From NCBI RefSeq assembly GCF_015221875.1, contig NZ_JACYGY010000001.1:2768501-2832500 (forward strand): a DNA stretch of 64,000 nucleotides, written 5' to 3'. Below, one piece after another: positions 33,901-43,400 of the stretch. The stretch comes from Dyadobacter subterraneus (GTDB taxonomy: Bacteria; Bacteroidota; Bacteroidia; Cytophagales; Spirosomataceae). Below the pieces are notes generated by a model that was not told where the DNA came from, did no database searches, and was given only the letters and a program-made list of their open reading frames with translations. Numbering within the stretch: position 1 is the stretch's first letter; every line of letters starts with the position of its first letter. Both the position numbers and the translations under genes were made by a program.

Positions 33901-35314
33901 TTGTAATCGCCGTGATCATGCCTTTAAATATAAAAAAGTGAAAGGGCATGGAAAAATACCAGTAAAGTCTTCCGTACAAACCTTTTGGCCGAAAAGTGGC
34001 GGTTTGTGTTAATTCCTGCCCGTTGATACTGAACTCCAGCCAGGCTTCTCCGGGAAGTTTCATTTCTGCAAACAATAATAATCGTCCCTGTTTTTTGTCA
34101 GCCAGCAAAACGCGCCAGAAATCAAGTGTATCTCCCGAGTGAATGTCGATCGCCGAAGTCCTTCCTCTTCGCATACCAACGCCCCCGGCCAGCTTATCAA
34201 AATAGCCGCGCAGCTGCCAAAGCCAGGTGGCATAATACCAGCCCGTTTGTCCTCCGATTTTCCAGATCCTGGATTGTACAGTTTGGACATCATGGATCGG
34301 AAATTTCTTAATATCCTTAAAACAACCATCAACAGGAACTTGAACATATTGCGAAAGTCTGGTATTAATTCTTCCGCTGATCAGAGAATCTTTCCAGCTG
34401 GATATGATTGCATTTTGTTCAATTTTGGTAAAGGCCGCTTCGATAGCTTCCTTATAACTCATAGGTTTAAGATGAAGTAATTCTGAAAGTCTGTTATCAC
34501 GACAAACCACTTCAACCGTCATACTGTCAACAAGTTTTTTTGCCAGGGAAAATGTAGTAGAAGTAACAAAATAAAGCCAATAAGAAGATAGTTTCGGCGT
34601 AAGCACTGGTAATGTAATGATGAAACGCTTTAAATTCCGGATTGCTGCAAACGCTAAAAGCATTTGTTTGTAAGTAAGAATATCTGGCCCGCCGATATCA
34701 AAACTTTTACCAAAAGTATCCTTATTAAAAAGTACCTTTTCAAGCATCGTTATCACATCTCTGATTGCAATCGGCTGGGATTTCGTTTGCAGCCATTTTG
34801 GTGTGATCATAACCGGCAGTTTTTCAATCAGATCTCGAATAATTTCGAAAGAAGCACTTCCGGAGCCGATAATTATTCCCGCTCTTAAAGTTGTAAAATG
34901 GTATTTCCCCGCAGCCAGAATATCTTCGACTTTTTTTCTGGATGCAAGGTGTTTGGATAAATTATGGTCGTTAATGATTCCACTCAGATATACGATATGT
35001 TTGACCTCCGTCTGATTCATTCGGTTTCGGAAATTTTCTGCCGACTGATCTTCCAGTTTAGCAAAATCTTTGGAATCTGAGGACATCGAATGGATCAGAT
35101 AATAGGCTCCGTCAACATTTTCAGGTATTTCTTTAAGCGTGCCCGGATTCAGAAAATCCACTTCAATGACAGTAACCTGATTTTCAGAATTTTCTGGCGG
35201 AGTAAATCTCCCCTTATCCCGTACACAGCAAATAACTTCATGCCCGTTTTCAAGTAATACCGGCAATAATCGTTTGCCTATATACCCTGTGGCACCGGTA
35301 AGCAGGATTTTCAT
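33896..35314 (-). CDS. NAD(P)-binding epimerase-like protein fused to DUF2867
   Basis: From the ATG at 35314 the protein has 472 residues; the frame extends 22 codons further, but the Rossmann motif ILLTGATGYIGKR then lies too far inside. The N-terminal half (residues 1-290) is an atypical SDR of the NmrA/epimerase type. The C-terminal half (about 310-470) matches DUF2867, with the blocks IWKIGGQTGWYYATWLW and GRLYWYFSMPFH. Fusions of this kind are common in Bacteroidota and other bacteria, but the substrate is unknown. Its N-terminal domain may handle nucleotide-sugar or quinone-type ligands. Confidence 0.82.
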   Translation of the reverse strand: MKILLTGATGYIGKRLLPVLLENGHEVICCVRDKGRFTPPENSENQVTVIEVDFLNPGTLKEIPENVDGAYYLIHSMSSDSKDFAKLEDQSAENFRNRMNQTEVKHIVYLSGIINDHNLSKHLASRKKVEDILAAGKYHFTTLRAGIIIGSGSASFEIIRDLIEKLPVMITPKWLQTKSQPIAIRDVITMLEKVLFNKDTFGKSFDIGGPDILTYKQMLLAFAAIRNLKRFIITLPVLTPKLSSYWLYFVTSTTFSLAKKLVDSMTVEVVCRDNRLSELLHLKPMSYKEAIEAAFTKIEQNAIISSWKDSLISGRINTRLSQYVQVPVDGCFKDIKKFPIHDVQTVQSRIWKIGGQTGWYYATWLWQLRGYFDKLAGGVGMRRGRTSAIDIHSGDTLDFWRVLLADKKQGRLLLFAEMKLPGEAWLEFSINGQELTQTATFRPKGLYGRLYWYFSMPFHFFIFKGMITAITK

Positions 35315-35483
35315 GGGGTGAAATTTAGAAAGAATGAATAAATTTTTATTAAACGACCTGTTCAAGTGACGTACAACCAAAGTTAACGTCTCAAATCTGT
35401 GGCATTTTTATATTCTGGCCTTACGTTTAATAACTTTTTAATAAAAAATCAATACAATTTTCAAGTATATTCCGTTAGTAGAT

Positions 35484-35491
35484 TAACTTTG
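35484..35491 (+). promoter_or_regulatory. Candidate -7 promoter element
   Basis: TAACTTTG matches TAnnTTTG and sits 28 bp before the ATG of the 98-residue gene. The -33 element is weak. Confidence 0.45.
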
Positions 35492-35519
35492 TATTGTTAT
35501 AAAAAAAGAAAGAATAGTC

Positions 35520-35816
35520 ATGACACATGAAAAAGTTTTCACTTTGAAAAATCGCCGGGAGGTTAAGGTAATCTTTGAGGCAACGTATCATCCAACCATA
35601 CAGAAATTAAAAACTGAATATGAAATTCTGATAAGGGAACCGGGAGAAAAATCGTTTCGGACGCCTATTGGTATCAGTCATCCCAAATATTGGAAATTAC
35701 AGACAGTTACAAAAGAACAGGGGAGGGAGCTTATTTTATTATATAGTGGAATAAGCCGTAAACAGGTGCAAATAGCAGAGAATGAATTTAACCAGCTAAT
35801 GCTCGTGCCGGCTTAG
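35520..35816 (+). CDS. Small protein of unknown function
   Basis: The 98-residue protein is basic, with an N-terminal beta-rich part (KVFTLKNRREVKVIFEATY) and a C-terminal helix. It has no signal peptide or membrane helix and I cannot name a family. It is preceded by a TAACTTTG promoter-like octamer and followed by a strong shared terminator, so it is a monocistronic gene. Confidence 0.65.
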   Translation: MTHEKVFTLKNRREVKVIFEATYHPTIQKLKTEYEILIREPGEKSFRTPIGISHPKYWKLQTVTKEQGRELILLYSGISRKQVQIAENEFNQLMLVPA

Positions 35817-35835
35817 AAACAAGTTATTTTATTGT

Positions 35836-35875
35836 AGCCAACTTCTTTCTATAATGAAAGAAGTTGGCTTTTTTG
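35836..35875. terminator. Bidirectional rho-independent terminator
   Basis: Perfect 14-bp arms (35836-35849 and 35856-35869) with a 6-base loop and T tail separate two convergent small genes. Confidence 0.9.
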
Positions 35876-36358
35876 TTAGTAGATGCGTTTCACAACCACT
35901 TTACTATTAGTCAGCTGGGCAGCATAAGCGCGTGCGTTTTCGTTTGGCAGGGAAATAAAAGTTTGTTTTTTCTTTTTCCCATCAGTTGTAATCCAGTTGG
36001 CCGAATAAATTTCAAAAGGAGGTGCACCGGCATAAATCGGACGATTATCAGAGTGCACAAAATTATCTTCTTCTTCGTAAGCCAATTCAAGGTCGCTTCC
36101 TTCCAATACTTCACAGATAATTCTTAATTTTCCAAACTCATCATCTGCGAGGCCTTTAATACGCGCTTTTCCGAAAAAAGGTTCTTCACCAAATTCCCAG
36201 CGATCGTAGTATTCTATCACATTTCCAATTTGAGAATCAATATAATCTGCACTTAACTTCGTATCCTGGTCCATGGTAGTAACGGCTTTGTTAAACATTT
36301 CGTTTTTAAAAAATCTTATCACTGACTCCAGTGATTTAGACTGACTGGTAATCCTCAC
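35876..36358 (-). CDS. Protein of unknown function (160 residues)
   Basis: The protein is soluble and acidic in the middle (CEVLEGSDLELAYEEEDNF near residues 81-99), with alternating strands and helices. I do not recognise a family. It begins after a long AT-rich gap and ends at a strong shared terminator. Context gives no clue to its role. Confidence 0.6.
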   Translation of the reverse strand: MRITSQSKSLESVIRFFKNEMFNKAVTTMDQDTKLSADYIDSQIGNVIEYYDRWEFGEEPFFGKARIKGLADDEFGKLRIICEVLEGSDLELAYEEEDNFVHSDNRPIYAGAPPFEIYSANWITTDGKKKKQTFISLPNENARAYAAQLTNSKVVVKRIY

Positions 36359-36724
36359 ATTGTATTTAGGCCAAAAGTCTGACTTTCAATTTGTGAATAT
36401 TTGCAAATATAGGAATGCCCTTATATCTATAACACAAACCACCATTTTTATTAGTGTTTTTAGTGGTAAAATATGAAAAAAATTTAGATATATGTTGGAT
36501 TTAAAAAGATCTTGAAAAATTGGGCTTTGAAAAGTCATTTGTAAAATATTTTATTTCAATACTTTACAAAGATTTTTGAGGGATTAAGCACTGCAATTGA
36601 GAACCGTTTTGATTAAATCTAAATTGTAGAAATTTGCAAAAAATATCCCCCGGAAATCCTTTTTCACGAGTTAATGTGAAGACGAAAGTTTCCGGAGGAT
36701 AAATAACCTGGCCAATATTGAATT
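36359..36724. other. 366-bp AT-rich intergenic region
   Basis: Apart from the terminator of the gapN-like gene at 36638-36702 I see only AT-rich sequence, presumably including the promoter of the 160-residue gene. No RNA gene or repeat was recognised. Confidence 0.55.
36638..36702 (-). terminator. Large rho-independent terminator with inner hairpin
   Basis: On the minus strand an outer 12-bp stem with one mismatch (36689-36700 with 36645-36656) encloses a smaller TTCAC/GTGAA stem and is followed by a T run. It lies just behind the stop of the gapN-like gene. Confidence 0.7.
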
Positions 36725-38350
36725 TTAGAAAATGAACTTGGTACTTAAAAAATTAGAACTGTTTTCTCTGACAATTTCATTAATCAGCTGATTGTTGCTG
36801 TCATTCATTTTAAAAGCAACAAGCGAACGTATTGAAAAAGAGCGTATTGCGTCAGGAATGGATAGTGTTCCTTCTGCGCTGTCTTTGCGTCCGGTAAATG
36901 GAAAAGCATCCGGGCCTCGTTGTGACTGGGTGTTAATATTAACCCGGCTTACCAGATTTACAAGGGGATCTATCAGCCAGGAAACTTCCTGAGCGTTATT
37001 GCTGAAAATACTAACCTGCTGTCCGTGAGTGGATGCAATCAGAAAATCAATCGTTTCTTCCAGATCATCAAAAGGAACAATCGGGATAATGGGACCGAAT
37101 TGCTCTTCATGATATAATTTCATCTGATCGTTTACCGGGTAAACAACAGCTGGATAGAAAAAGGAAGCCAGTGATGTACCTCCGTTTTCATTCATGATTT
37201 TAGCCCCGAACTTTTCCGCATCCGCAATACATTCGTTCAGATAATCAATTTTATTAGGTTCTGGCAATGGCGTGAGAGATACGCCTTTTTCCCAGGGCAT
37301 ACCAAATTTAAGCTGGCCCACAGCGGCGTTAAATTGTTTGATAAATTCATCCGCTATACTTCTGTGTACCAATACGATTTTCAAAGCGGTGCAGCGCTGA
37401 CCATTAAATGAAAGAGAACCTGTAATTGTTTCTTTAACGGCCAAAGGAATATCGGCATGAGCTGTTACAATAGCAGCGTTTTTGGCATCAAGACCCAAAA
37501 CTGCCCGCAAACGGTTCACTTTTGGATGTTGTTTTTTCAGTTCATTCGCAACTTTACTGGAACCGATCAAGGTCAGCACATTGATTTTTCCTGATTGCAT
37601 CAAACCTGGAACAATCGCATTTCCACGGCCGTAAATTACGTTGACCACGCCTTTTGGAAAACAATCCCTGAAAGCTTCCTGCAAAGGATAATGCAGCAAT
37701 GTGCCAAATTTCGGTGGTTTAAACAAAATTGTATTTCCCATAATCAACGCCGGAATAAGCGTTGTGAAAGTTTCGTTCAAAGGATAATTAAATGGTCCCA
37801 TGCATAAAACCACACCCAAAGGTGACCTGCGTATCTGTGCTGCAATACCATCTACAATTTCAAACCCGGACGAATCCCTGTCCAGATGTTTCAAAGAATC
37901 AATGGTTGCATAAATATATTCAACCGTACGGTCGAATTCTTTGGTAGAATCGGCAAACGATTTTCCAATTTCCCACATGATGAGCTTTACGATAATATCC
38001 TTTTGCTCAATCATTTTACCAGTGAATTTCTCGACGTGGTGAATTCGTTCTTCAACACTCATGATGGGCCATTCGCCGCGGCCATTGTCGTATGCCTGAA
38101 CGGCGGCTTCCAGTGAAGCCTGCGCTTCATCTTCTGTACAAACCGGATAGCTGCCGATTAGTTTTCTTTCAAGCCCGTTTTCCGTTTTAATACAGATTGG
38201 CGAATATACTTCATGAACTTGCCCGTTCCACTGTTTCATTTCTCCATTACTAAGGTATTCCCGCTGGTAAATTTCCGATGGCAGGGAAAATTCAGCAGGA
38301 ACATCCTTTGCCTCAACAAAGATGTTTTCTAATGCGGTTTTGAAATCCAT
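36725..38350 (-). CDS. gapN: Aldehyde dehydrogenase, NADP-dependent glyceraldehyde-3-phosphate dehydrogenase (GapN)-like
   Basis: The 541-residue protein is an ALDH superfamily member with the catalytic Cys320 in SFNGQRCTALK, a block typical of non-phosphorylating GapN. The oxyanion region MGPFNYPLNET around residues 184-194 is also typical. The position of the usual catalytic glutamate (ELGGK in most ALDHs) reads LGLDAK, so Gly286 replaces Glu. This may be a trait of this bacterial GapN branch. GapN oxidises glyceraldehyde 3-phosphate directly to 3-phosphoglycerate and yields NADPH. The gene is monocistronic with its own terminator. The symbol rests on motif similarity, not on proof of substrate. 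Confidence 0.78.
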   Translation of the reverse strand: MDFKTALENIFVEAKDVPAEFSLPSEIYQREYLSNGEMKQWNGQVHEVYSPICIKTENGLERKLIGSYPVCTEDEAQASLEAAVQAYDNGRGEWPIMSVEERIHHVEKFTGKMIEQKDIIVKLIMWEIGKSFADSTKEFDRTVEYIYATIDSLKHLDRDSSGFEIVDGIAAQIRRSPLGVVLCMGPFNYPLNETFTTLIPALIMGNTILFKPPKFGTLLHYPLQEAFRDCFPKGVVNVIYGRGNAIVPGLMQSGKINVLTLIGSSKVANELKKQHPKVNRLRAVLGLDAKNAAIVTAHADIPLAVKETITGSLSFNGQRCTALKIVLVHRSIADEFIKQFNAAVGQLKFGMPWEKGVSLTPLPEPNKIDYLNECIADAEKFGAKIMNENGGTSLASFFYPAVVYPVNDQMKLYHEEQFGPIIPIVPFDDLEETIDFLIASTHGQQVSIFSNNAQEVSWLIDPLVNLVSRVNINTQSQRGPDAFPFTGRKDSAEGTLSIPDAIRSFSIRSLVAFKMNDSNNQLINEIVRENSSNFLSTKFIF

Positions 38351-38655
38351 TTTTAAAATTTTGAAAGGTACACGTTAATGAATGCCCGAATTATTGCATG
38401 GAAAATTATTTACCCAGGCATTAATTCATTCATCAATTTAAGACCATAATTGATGGGAATTGCTGTAAAGCAAAAGTATTTTTTAGGATTTTGAATTGCA
38501 ATGTCAACTTCACGGCTCTTATGGTATAAATCCAAAAAGGTATTTGAAAAGTTGATTAAGAAATATCGTGGATGTGGGAAATAAAGTTAGGATTGTAAAA
38601 TTATGTTGATCTGGAATTTACACTTGAAAGAAAATAGAAGGCAGATTTAGTGACT
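38351..38655. other. 305-bp intergenic region
   Basis: The region holds the presumed promoter of the gapN-like gene and the 3' end of the signalling operon. I see no convincing gene, RNA or repeat, only imperfect AT-rich inverted repeats. Confidence 0.5.
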
Positions 38656-39240
38656 TTATTGATTTAAATTATTAATAAAGTCACTGATCTCTTTTGAATC
38701 CAGTACAAGGTCTATTTCAAGATTGTTAATTGCATTTTGAGGCATATAAGCCATTTGCGCGGATTCCGGTTTTTGTGCAATAATAAGTCCACCGGCATTT
38801 TTAACAGCTTTCAGACCTGCCGTTCCATCGTCATTTGAACCTGATAAAAGGATTGCCACAAGGGAAGGCCCAAAAGTATCTGCGGCAGACTCGAAAGTAA
38901 CATCCAGACTTGGCCGGCTGAAATTCACTTTCTCGGATACATCAAGAGAAAAAATATTTTTTTTCTCTATCAGTAAATGATAATCTGCGGGAGCGAGATA
39001 AACATGGCCTGGAAGAATGGGATCTTTGTCATCGATTTCTTTGGTAGGCAATGATGTTTTGGTAGAAAGTAGATCGGATAGGGACGAGTCGCCGGAATAC
39101 TTACGGTGCAGCACCAGAATTATAGCAACATTCAAAACAGGATTCAAGGCCGGGAAAACTTCAAACAAAACAGTAAGGCTGCCGGCCGAACCGCCGATAA
39201 CAATGGCTTTAAATTTATTTTTTACATCGTTTTCTTCCAT
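38656..39240 (-). CDS. CheB-type methylesterase domain protein
   Basis: The 194-residue protein consists of the CheB methylesterase domain alone, without a receiver. Expected catalytic residues are Ser in VIGGSAGS, His in LVLHRKY and Asp in LSGSNDDGTAGL. Classical CheB removes methyl groups from chemoreceptors, but no chemoreceptor gene lies here. It overlaps the CheR gene by 19 bp and closes a five-gene signalling operon, so it probably modifies or modulates the sensor kinases encoded upstream. The target is inferred. Confidence 0.87.
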   Translation of the reverse strand: MEENDVKNKFKAIVIGGSAGSLTVLFEVFPALNPVLNVAIILVLHRKYSGDSSLSDLLSTKTSLPTKEIDDKDPILPGHVYLAPADYHLLIEKKNIFSLDVSEKVNFSRPSLDVTFESAADTFGPSLVAILLSGSNDDGTAGLKAVKNAGGLIIAQKPESAQMAYMPQNAINNLEIDLVLDSKEISDFINNLNQ

Positions 39241-40034
39241 ATTTTTTCCTTATCCAATTGCTTGTATCTTGATTGTATGGTCGAAAATTTCAAAGTTTCT
39301 TTTGATCCCAAAGCAAGATATCCCAGCGGTCCCAGACTTTCATCAAATAATTTCAAAGCTCTTTCCTGTAAATCCTTGTCAAAATAGATAAGAACATTAC
39401 GACATAGAATAAGGTCAAATTCATTAAAAGAACTGTCAGAAACAAGGTTGTGTGTCGAAATAATAATTTTTTCCGATAAATCTTCGTTCAATTTTGCCTG
39501 CCCGTAATTTGCGGTGTAATAAGTAGAAAAATCTTTTGTTCCTCCCGAGGCTATATAACTTTCGGAATATTGTTTCATCTGGTTTAGAGGGAAAATTCCC
39601 TTTCTGACTTTTTCTAAAACACTGGGATTCAGATCGGTGGCATATAACAGCGACTTTTTTAACAAATTGGCTTCCTGTAACAATATCGCCATCGAAAAAA
39701 CTTCTTCACCTGTTGAACACCCTGCGTGCCAGATTCTTATGAACGGTTTGGTACCTAAATTTGGCAGAATTTCATTTCTTAACACTTTATAAAATGACGG
39801 ATCCCTAAACATTTCGGTTACGTTCACCGTAATTTCTTCAATGAATCTCTTTAAATAATCTTCTTCCGTTCGCACACGATAACGCAGTTCTGCAAAACTT
39901 GGAAACTTGTCCAGCGCGAATAATCTTATAATACGTCTTTTTAATGATGCCCTCGAATAATTGGCAAAATCATATCCGTAAATTTCAAATACGTCATTCA
40001 AAAGAAGATCTATGTCTTCGTCCTCGATCATCAT
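39222..40034 (-). CDS. CheR-type protein methyltransferase
   Basis: The 270-residue protein has the N-terminal CheR helical domain (about residues 1-75) and the SAM-binding domain. The key blocks are FIEEITVNVTEMFRDPSFY, IWHAGCSTGEEVFSMAILL, ATDLNP and LILCRNVLIYFD. It transfers methyl groups to glutamates of receptors in chemotaxis systems. Here it sits between a receiver gene (5-bp gap) and CheB (19-bp overlap), so it may methylate the large kinase of the same operon. No CheA, CheW or MCP is present. Confidence 0.88.
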   Translation of the reverse strand: MMIEDEDIDLLLNDVFEIYGYDFANYSRASLKRRIIRLFALDKFPSFAELRYRVRTEEDYLKRFIEEITVNVTEMFRDPSFYKVLRNEILPNLGTKPFIRIWHAGCSTGEEVFSMAILLQEANLLKKSLLYATDLNPSVLEKVRKGIFPLNQMKQYSESYIASGGTKDFSTYYTANYGQAKLNEDLSEKIIISTHNLVSDSSFNEFDLILCRNVLIYFDKDLQERALKLFDESLGPLGYLALGSKETLKFSTIQSRYKQLDKEKIWKKTM

Positions 40035-40039
40035 AAATT

Positions 40040-40405
40040 TTAAATACTTCTTAACAGTTGCAATAAATGGTCAACATTGATAGGCTTGGAAATATAGTCG
40101 TCTGCACCTGCCAGCAGACATTTTTCCCTATCGCCGACCATAGCCTGGGCAGTAACGGCAAAAACGGGTGTTTGCCGTCTCGATTCAATATTTTTGATTA
40201 GCGGAATAGCTTCATAGCCATCCATATCCGGCATCATCATATCGATGAGGATAGCGTCCACCACCTCGTCCGTTTTCAACAATTCCAACGCTTCACGTGC
40301 ACCAGTACATGAAATACTTTCAAATGATTTTGAACGTAAAGTAGCGGAGAGTGCAAAAATATTTCTGGCATCATCGTCAATGATCAATACCCTTTTTTTG
40401 TGCAT
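40040..40405 (-). CDS. Stand-alone response regulator receiver
   Basis: The 121-residue protein is a single receiver domain with the acidic pair in IIDDDARN, the phosphoryl-accepting Asp in AILIDMMMPDMDGYEA and the Lys in DDYISKPINV. With no output domain it probably shuttles phosphate like CheY or Spo0F, from the hybrid kinase encoded upstream to an unknown partner. The gap to the kinase gene is 46 bp and to cheR 5 bp. Confidence 0.9.
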   Translation of the reverse strand: MHKKRVLIIDDDARNIFALSATLRSKSFESISCTGAREALELLKTDEVVDAILIDMMMPDMDGYEAIPLIKNIESRRQTPVFAVTAQAMVGDREKCLLAGADDYISKPINVDHLLQLLRSI

Positions 40406-40451
40406 AAATTTTAGCTGCTATTGGTCTATACTATTTAGGAATGTTTTAAAA

Positions 40452-43400
40452 TCAGGATTTTTCGTAAAGCCAAACACGTAATAATGACATAAGTTGGTCA
40501 ATATCAACCGGTTTGGTGATGTAATCTGACGCGCCCGCGTTGATACACTTTTCTCTGTCGCCAGTCATTGCCTTGGCAGTAACTGCAATTACCGGCAAAT
40601 TTTTCCATTGATAATTTTCGCGTATTCTTCGTGCAGTTTCGTAACCATCCATTTGAGGCATCATCATATCAAGCAAAACTACATCTATTGACGGATTTTC
40701 ATGGAGTTTTTGTAAAGCCTCCTGGCCATCCAGCGCAGTTATTACATTCATTTTATAATTTTCAAGCGATTTGGTCAGCGAGAAAATATTACGGACGTCA
40801 TCATCTGCTACCAAAACAGTTTTTCCTTGTAATATTTGTTCCAAAGCTCCCAGTTTCTTGAAATCTCCATCCCGCACCTGTGGTTTTTTACTTTCTTCAA
40901 CAACATGTAGGAAAAGCGATACCTCGTCCAGCATACGTTGATAGGAATGTGCCGTTTTCACGATGATGGAATCAGCATATTGTTTAATACGCAGCTCTTC
41001 GGTCATCGATAAACTTTTGCCAGTGAAAATAATGATAGGAAGATTTTCAAAACCTGGATTCTTTTTGGCTTCTTCCAACGTTTCATAGGCCTGTTTGTCG
41101 GGGATTCCCATATCCAGTATCACACAATCGACCTGCTTATTTTTTAGCGCTTCAATACCTTCTGAAATGTTACTTCTCAGTTCTGAATTGATATTAAAGG
41201 TTTCCAGGAAGTATGCCAAAGCCTTGGCGTGCTGTGGGTTATCTTCAACAATCAAAACCTTCTTGGACTTCCGGCTTAATACATATTCGATCTTTTTGAA
41301 TATCTCCTGCATCTTGTCCAGCGCCATCGGTTTATCAATGAAATCGACTGCACCTTTCATTAAACTTTCATTTTTCAGCTTGTGCGAAGACATGATATGC
41401 ACAGGAATATGTCTCGTTTTTGGATTGGATTTTAACCTGTCCATCACATCCCAGCCACTCATCACAGGCAGTTGTATATCAAGTAAAATACCCTGCGGTT
41501 TGAAACTCTCAGCGAGTTCCAGTCCTTCATCGCCCCGCACAGCAACTATTCCTTTGTAGCCTTTTTTTCTGGTATAATCCAGAAGCGATTTGGCAAAATT
41601 GGTATCATCTTCAATGATTAGGATAGATTTATCTTTTTCAGAGATTGATGACCTGTCGTCAGGAATACTTTCCGGTATTACCGTACTTACAAACCGTGTA
41701 TCTATGATTTCCTCTTTTTTGGCGACGAAGGCCTCCGGTTTGGATGTTCCGAAGAAACTTCTGCTTTCCTGAATTTGATGATTTTGGTTGGGAGAAACCG
41801 GCAGATATAAAATAAATTCACTGCCTTTACCCGATTCACTTACCAGTGTAATCTCTCCTTTAAGCAGTTTTATCAACTCACGGCTGATAGAAAGGCCCAG
41901 ACCAGTTCCGCCATATTTTCTTTTTGTCGAGCCGTCCGCTTGTTGAAATGCTTCAAAGATAAGCTGCTGTTTTTCAGGAGGAATTCCAATTCCGGTATCC
42001 TTAACTGAAAATGAAAGCGTCTTTGCATCATCCGGATTAGATTTTACACTCAGTTCAACCGAACCTTTTGAGGTGAATTTAAGTGCATTAGAAATCAGGT
42101 TTTTCAATATTTGTTCAAGGCGCATTCTGTCCGTTTCGATGAATGCCGGAACATTGTCATCAACAGTAATCTTAAATTCCAGATTTTTCTCTTTGGCTAC
42201 CTGATTGAAAAGAGCCCTGATGTCATTTGTTATATCCCGTACAGAAACTCTGGCAAAATCCAGATCCATTTTTCCGGCTTCAATTTTGGAAAGATCCAGA
42301 ATTTCATCAATCAGACCCAGCAATCCATTTCCGGACGACTGAATAACGGTGGCATATTCCACCTGATCACTATTAAGATTTTTCTCGTCGTTTTCTGCCA
42401 GCAATCGGCTCAGCAGCAATATTGAATTGAGGGGAGTACGCAATTCGTGCGACATATTTGCCAAAAACTCCGATTTGTAACGGGTGGTTAGTTCAAGCTC
42501 TTCCGCCTTTTTCTCAATTTCCAGGTTTTTCTCTTCAAGTAAACTGCTCCGTTCTTCGAGCTCACCATTGGTTTGTTGAAGCTCTTCCTGCTGCACGCGC
42601 AACTCTTCCTCAGAAGCCTGGAGCTTTTGGGATTGCGCTTCCAGTTCTGCATTCAGGTTTTCAAGTTCATTATGCTGCGTTTGCAGTTCTTCGGATTGTG
42701 CCTGCGTTTCTTCAAGGAAATCCTGCAACTTAACATAATCCAGTGCGGCATTTACACCGATGGAAAGCATTTCAAGATTATCTTTCAAAAACTGGATTTC
42801 CAATGGTGCAGGTTCTCTTAATAGTCCGATTTCAATAATACCGATACATTCATTGGCATAAACCAAAGGTAAAATAACCAGACAAGTCGGCGGAGTTGTT
42901 CCTAGTGAAGAATTTACTGTAATGTAATTTTCAGGCAGGTCCCGGATAATGACAGAACTTTTATTCTTAATCACCTGGCCTGCAAGTCCTTCCCCACCTT
43001 TAATAATTTCAGGCGCATGGGTTGCGGCAAAGTTTCCAGTCAGTTTGTAGTTCCAGTCTTTATCGAGAATGTAAACCGTACCGAGCGGGGCATTGATATA
43101 ACCTGTAATCGTGTTGATCAGATTTTCCGCCAGATTCTTTAAAATCCTTTCTCCGCGAATAGCGTCACTTAGCTTTACAGTTCCGGTTTGCAGCCAGTTT
43201 TTATTTGATAAATCGTTAAAAGTTTGCTCTAGTGAGCCGGTCATACTATTCAGTGCAATTGAAATCCTGCCCAGTTCGTCATCCATCCTATCCGAACTTC
43301 TCACAGAATAATCACCTTCTGAAACGAGTTTTGTAATACCTTCGATTACGTTAATTCTTTGAGTGGTTTCAATATATTTTGCCTCAGCTTCTTTCTGTTT

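Noticed and set aside
41095..41559. 154-codon frame opposite the CHASE3 kinase gene
   Set aside because: It is antisense to the receiver domains of a clearly real gene and low in complexity.
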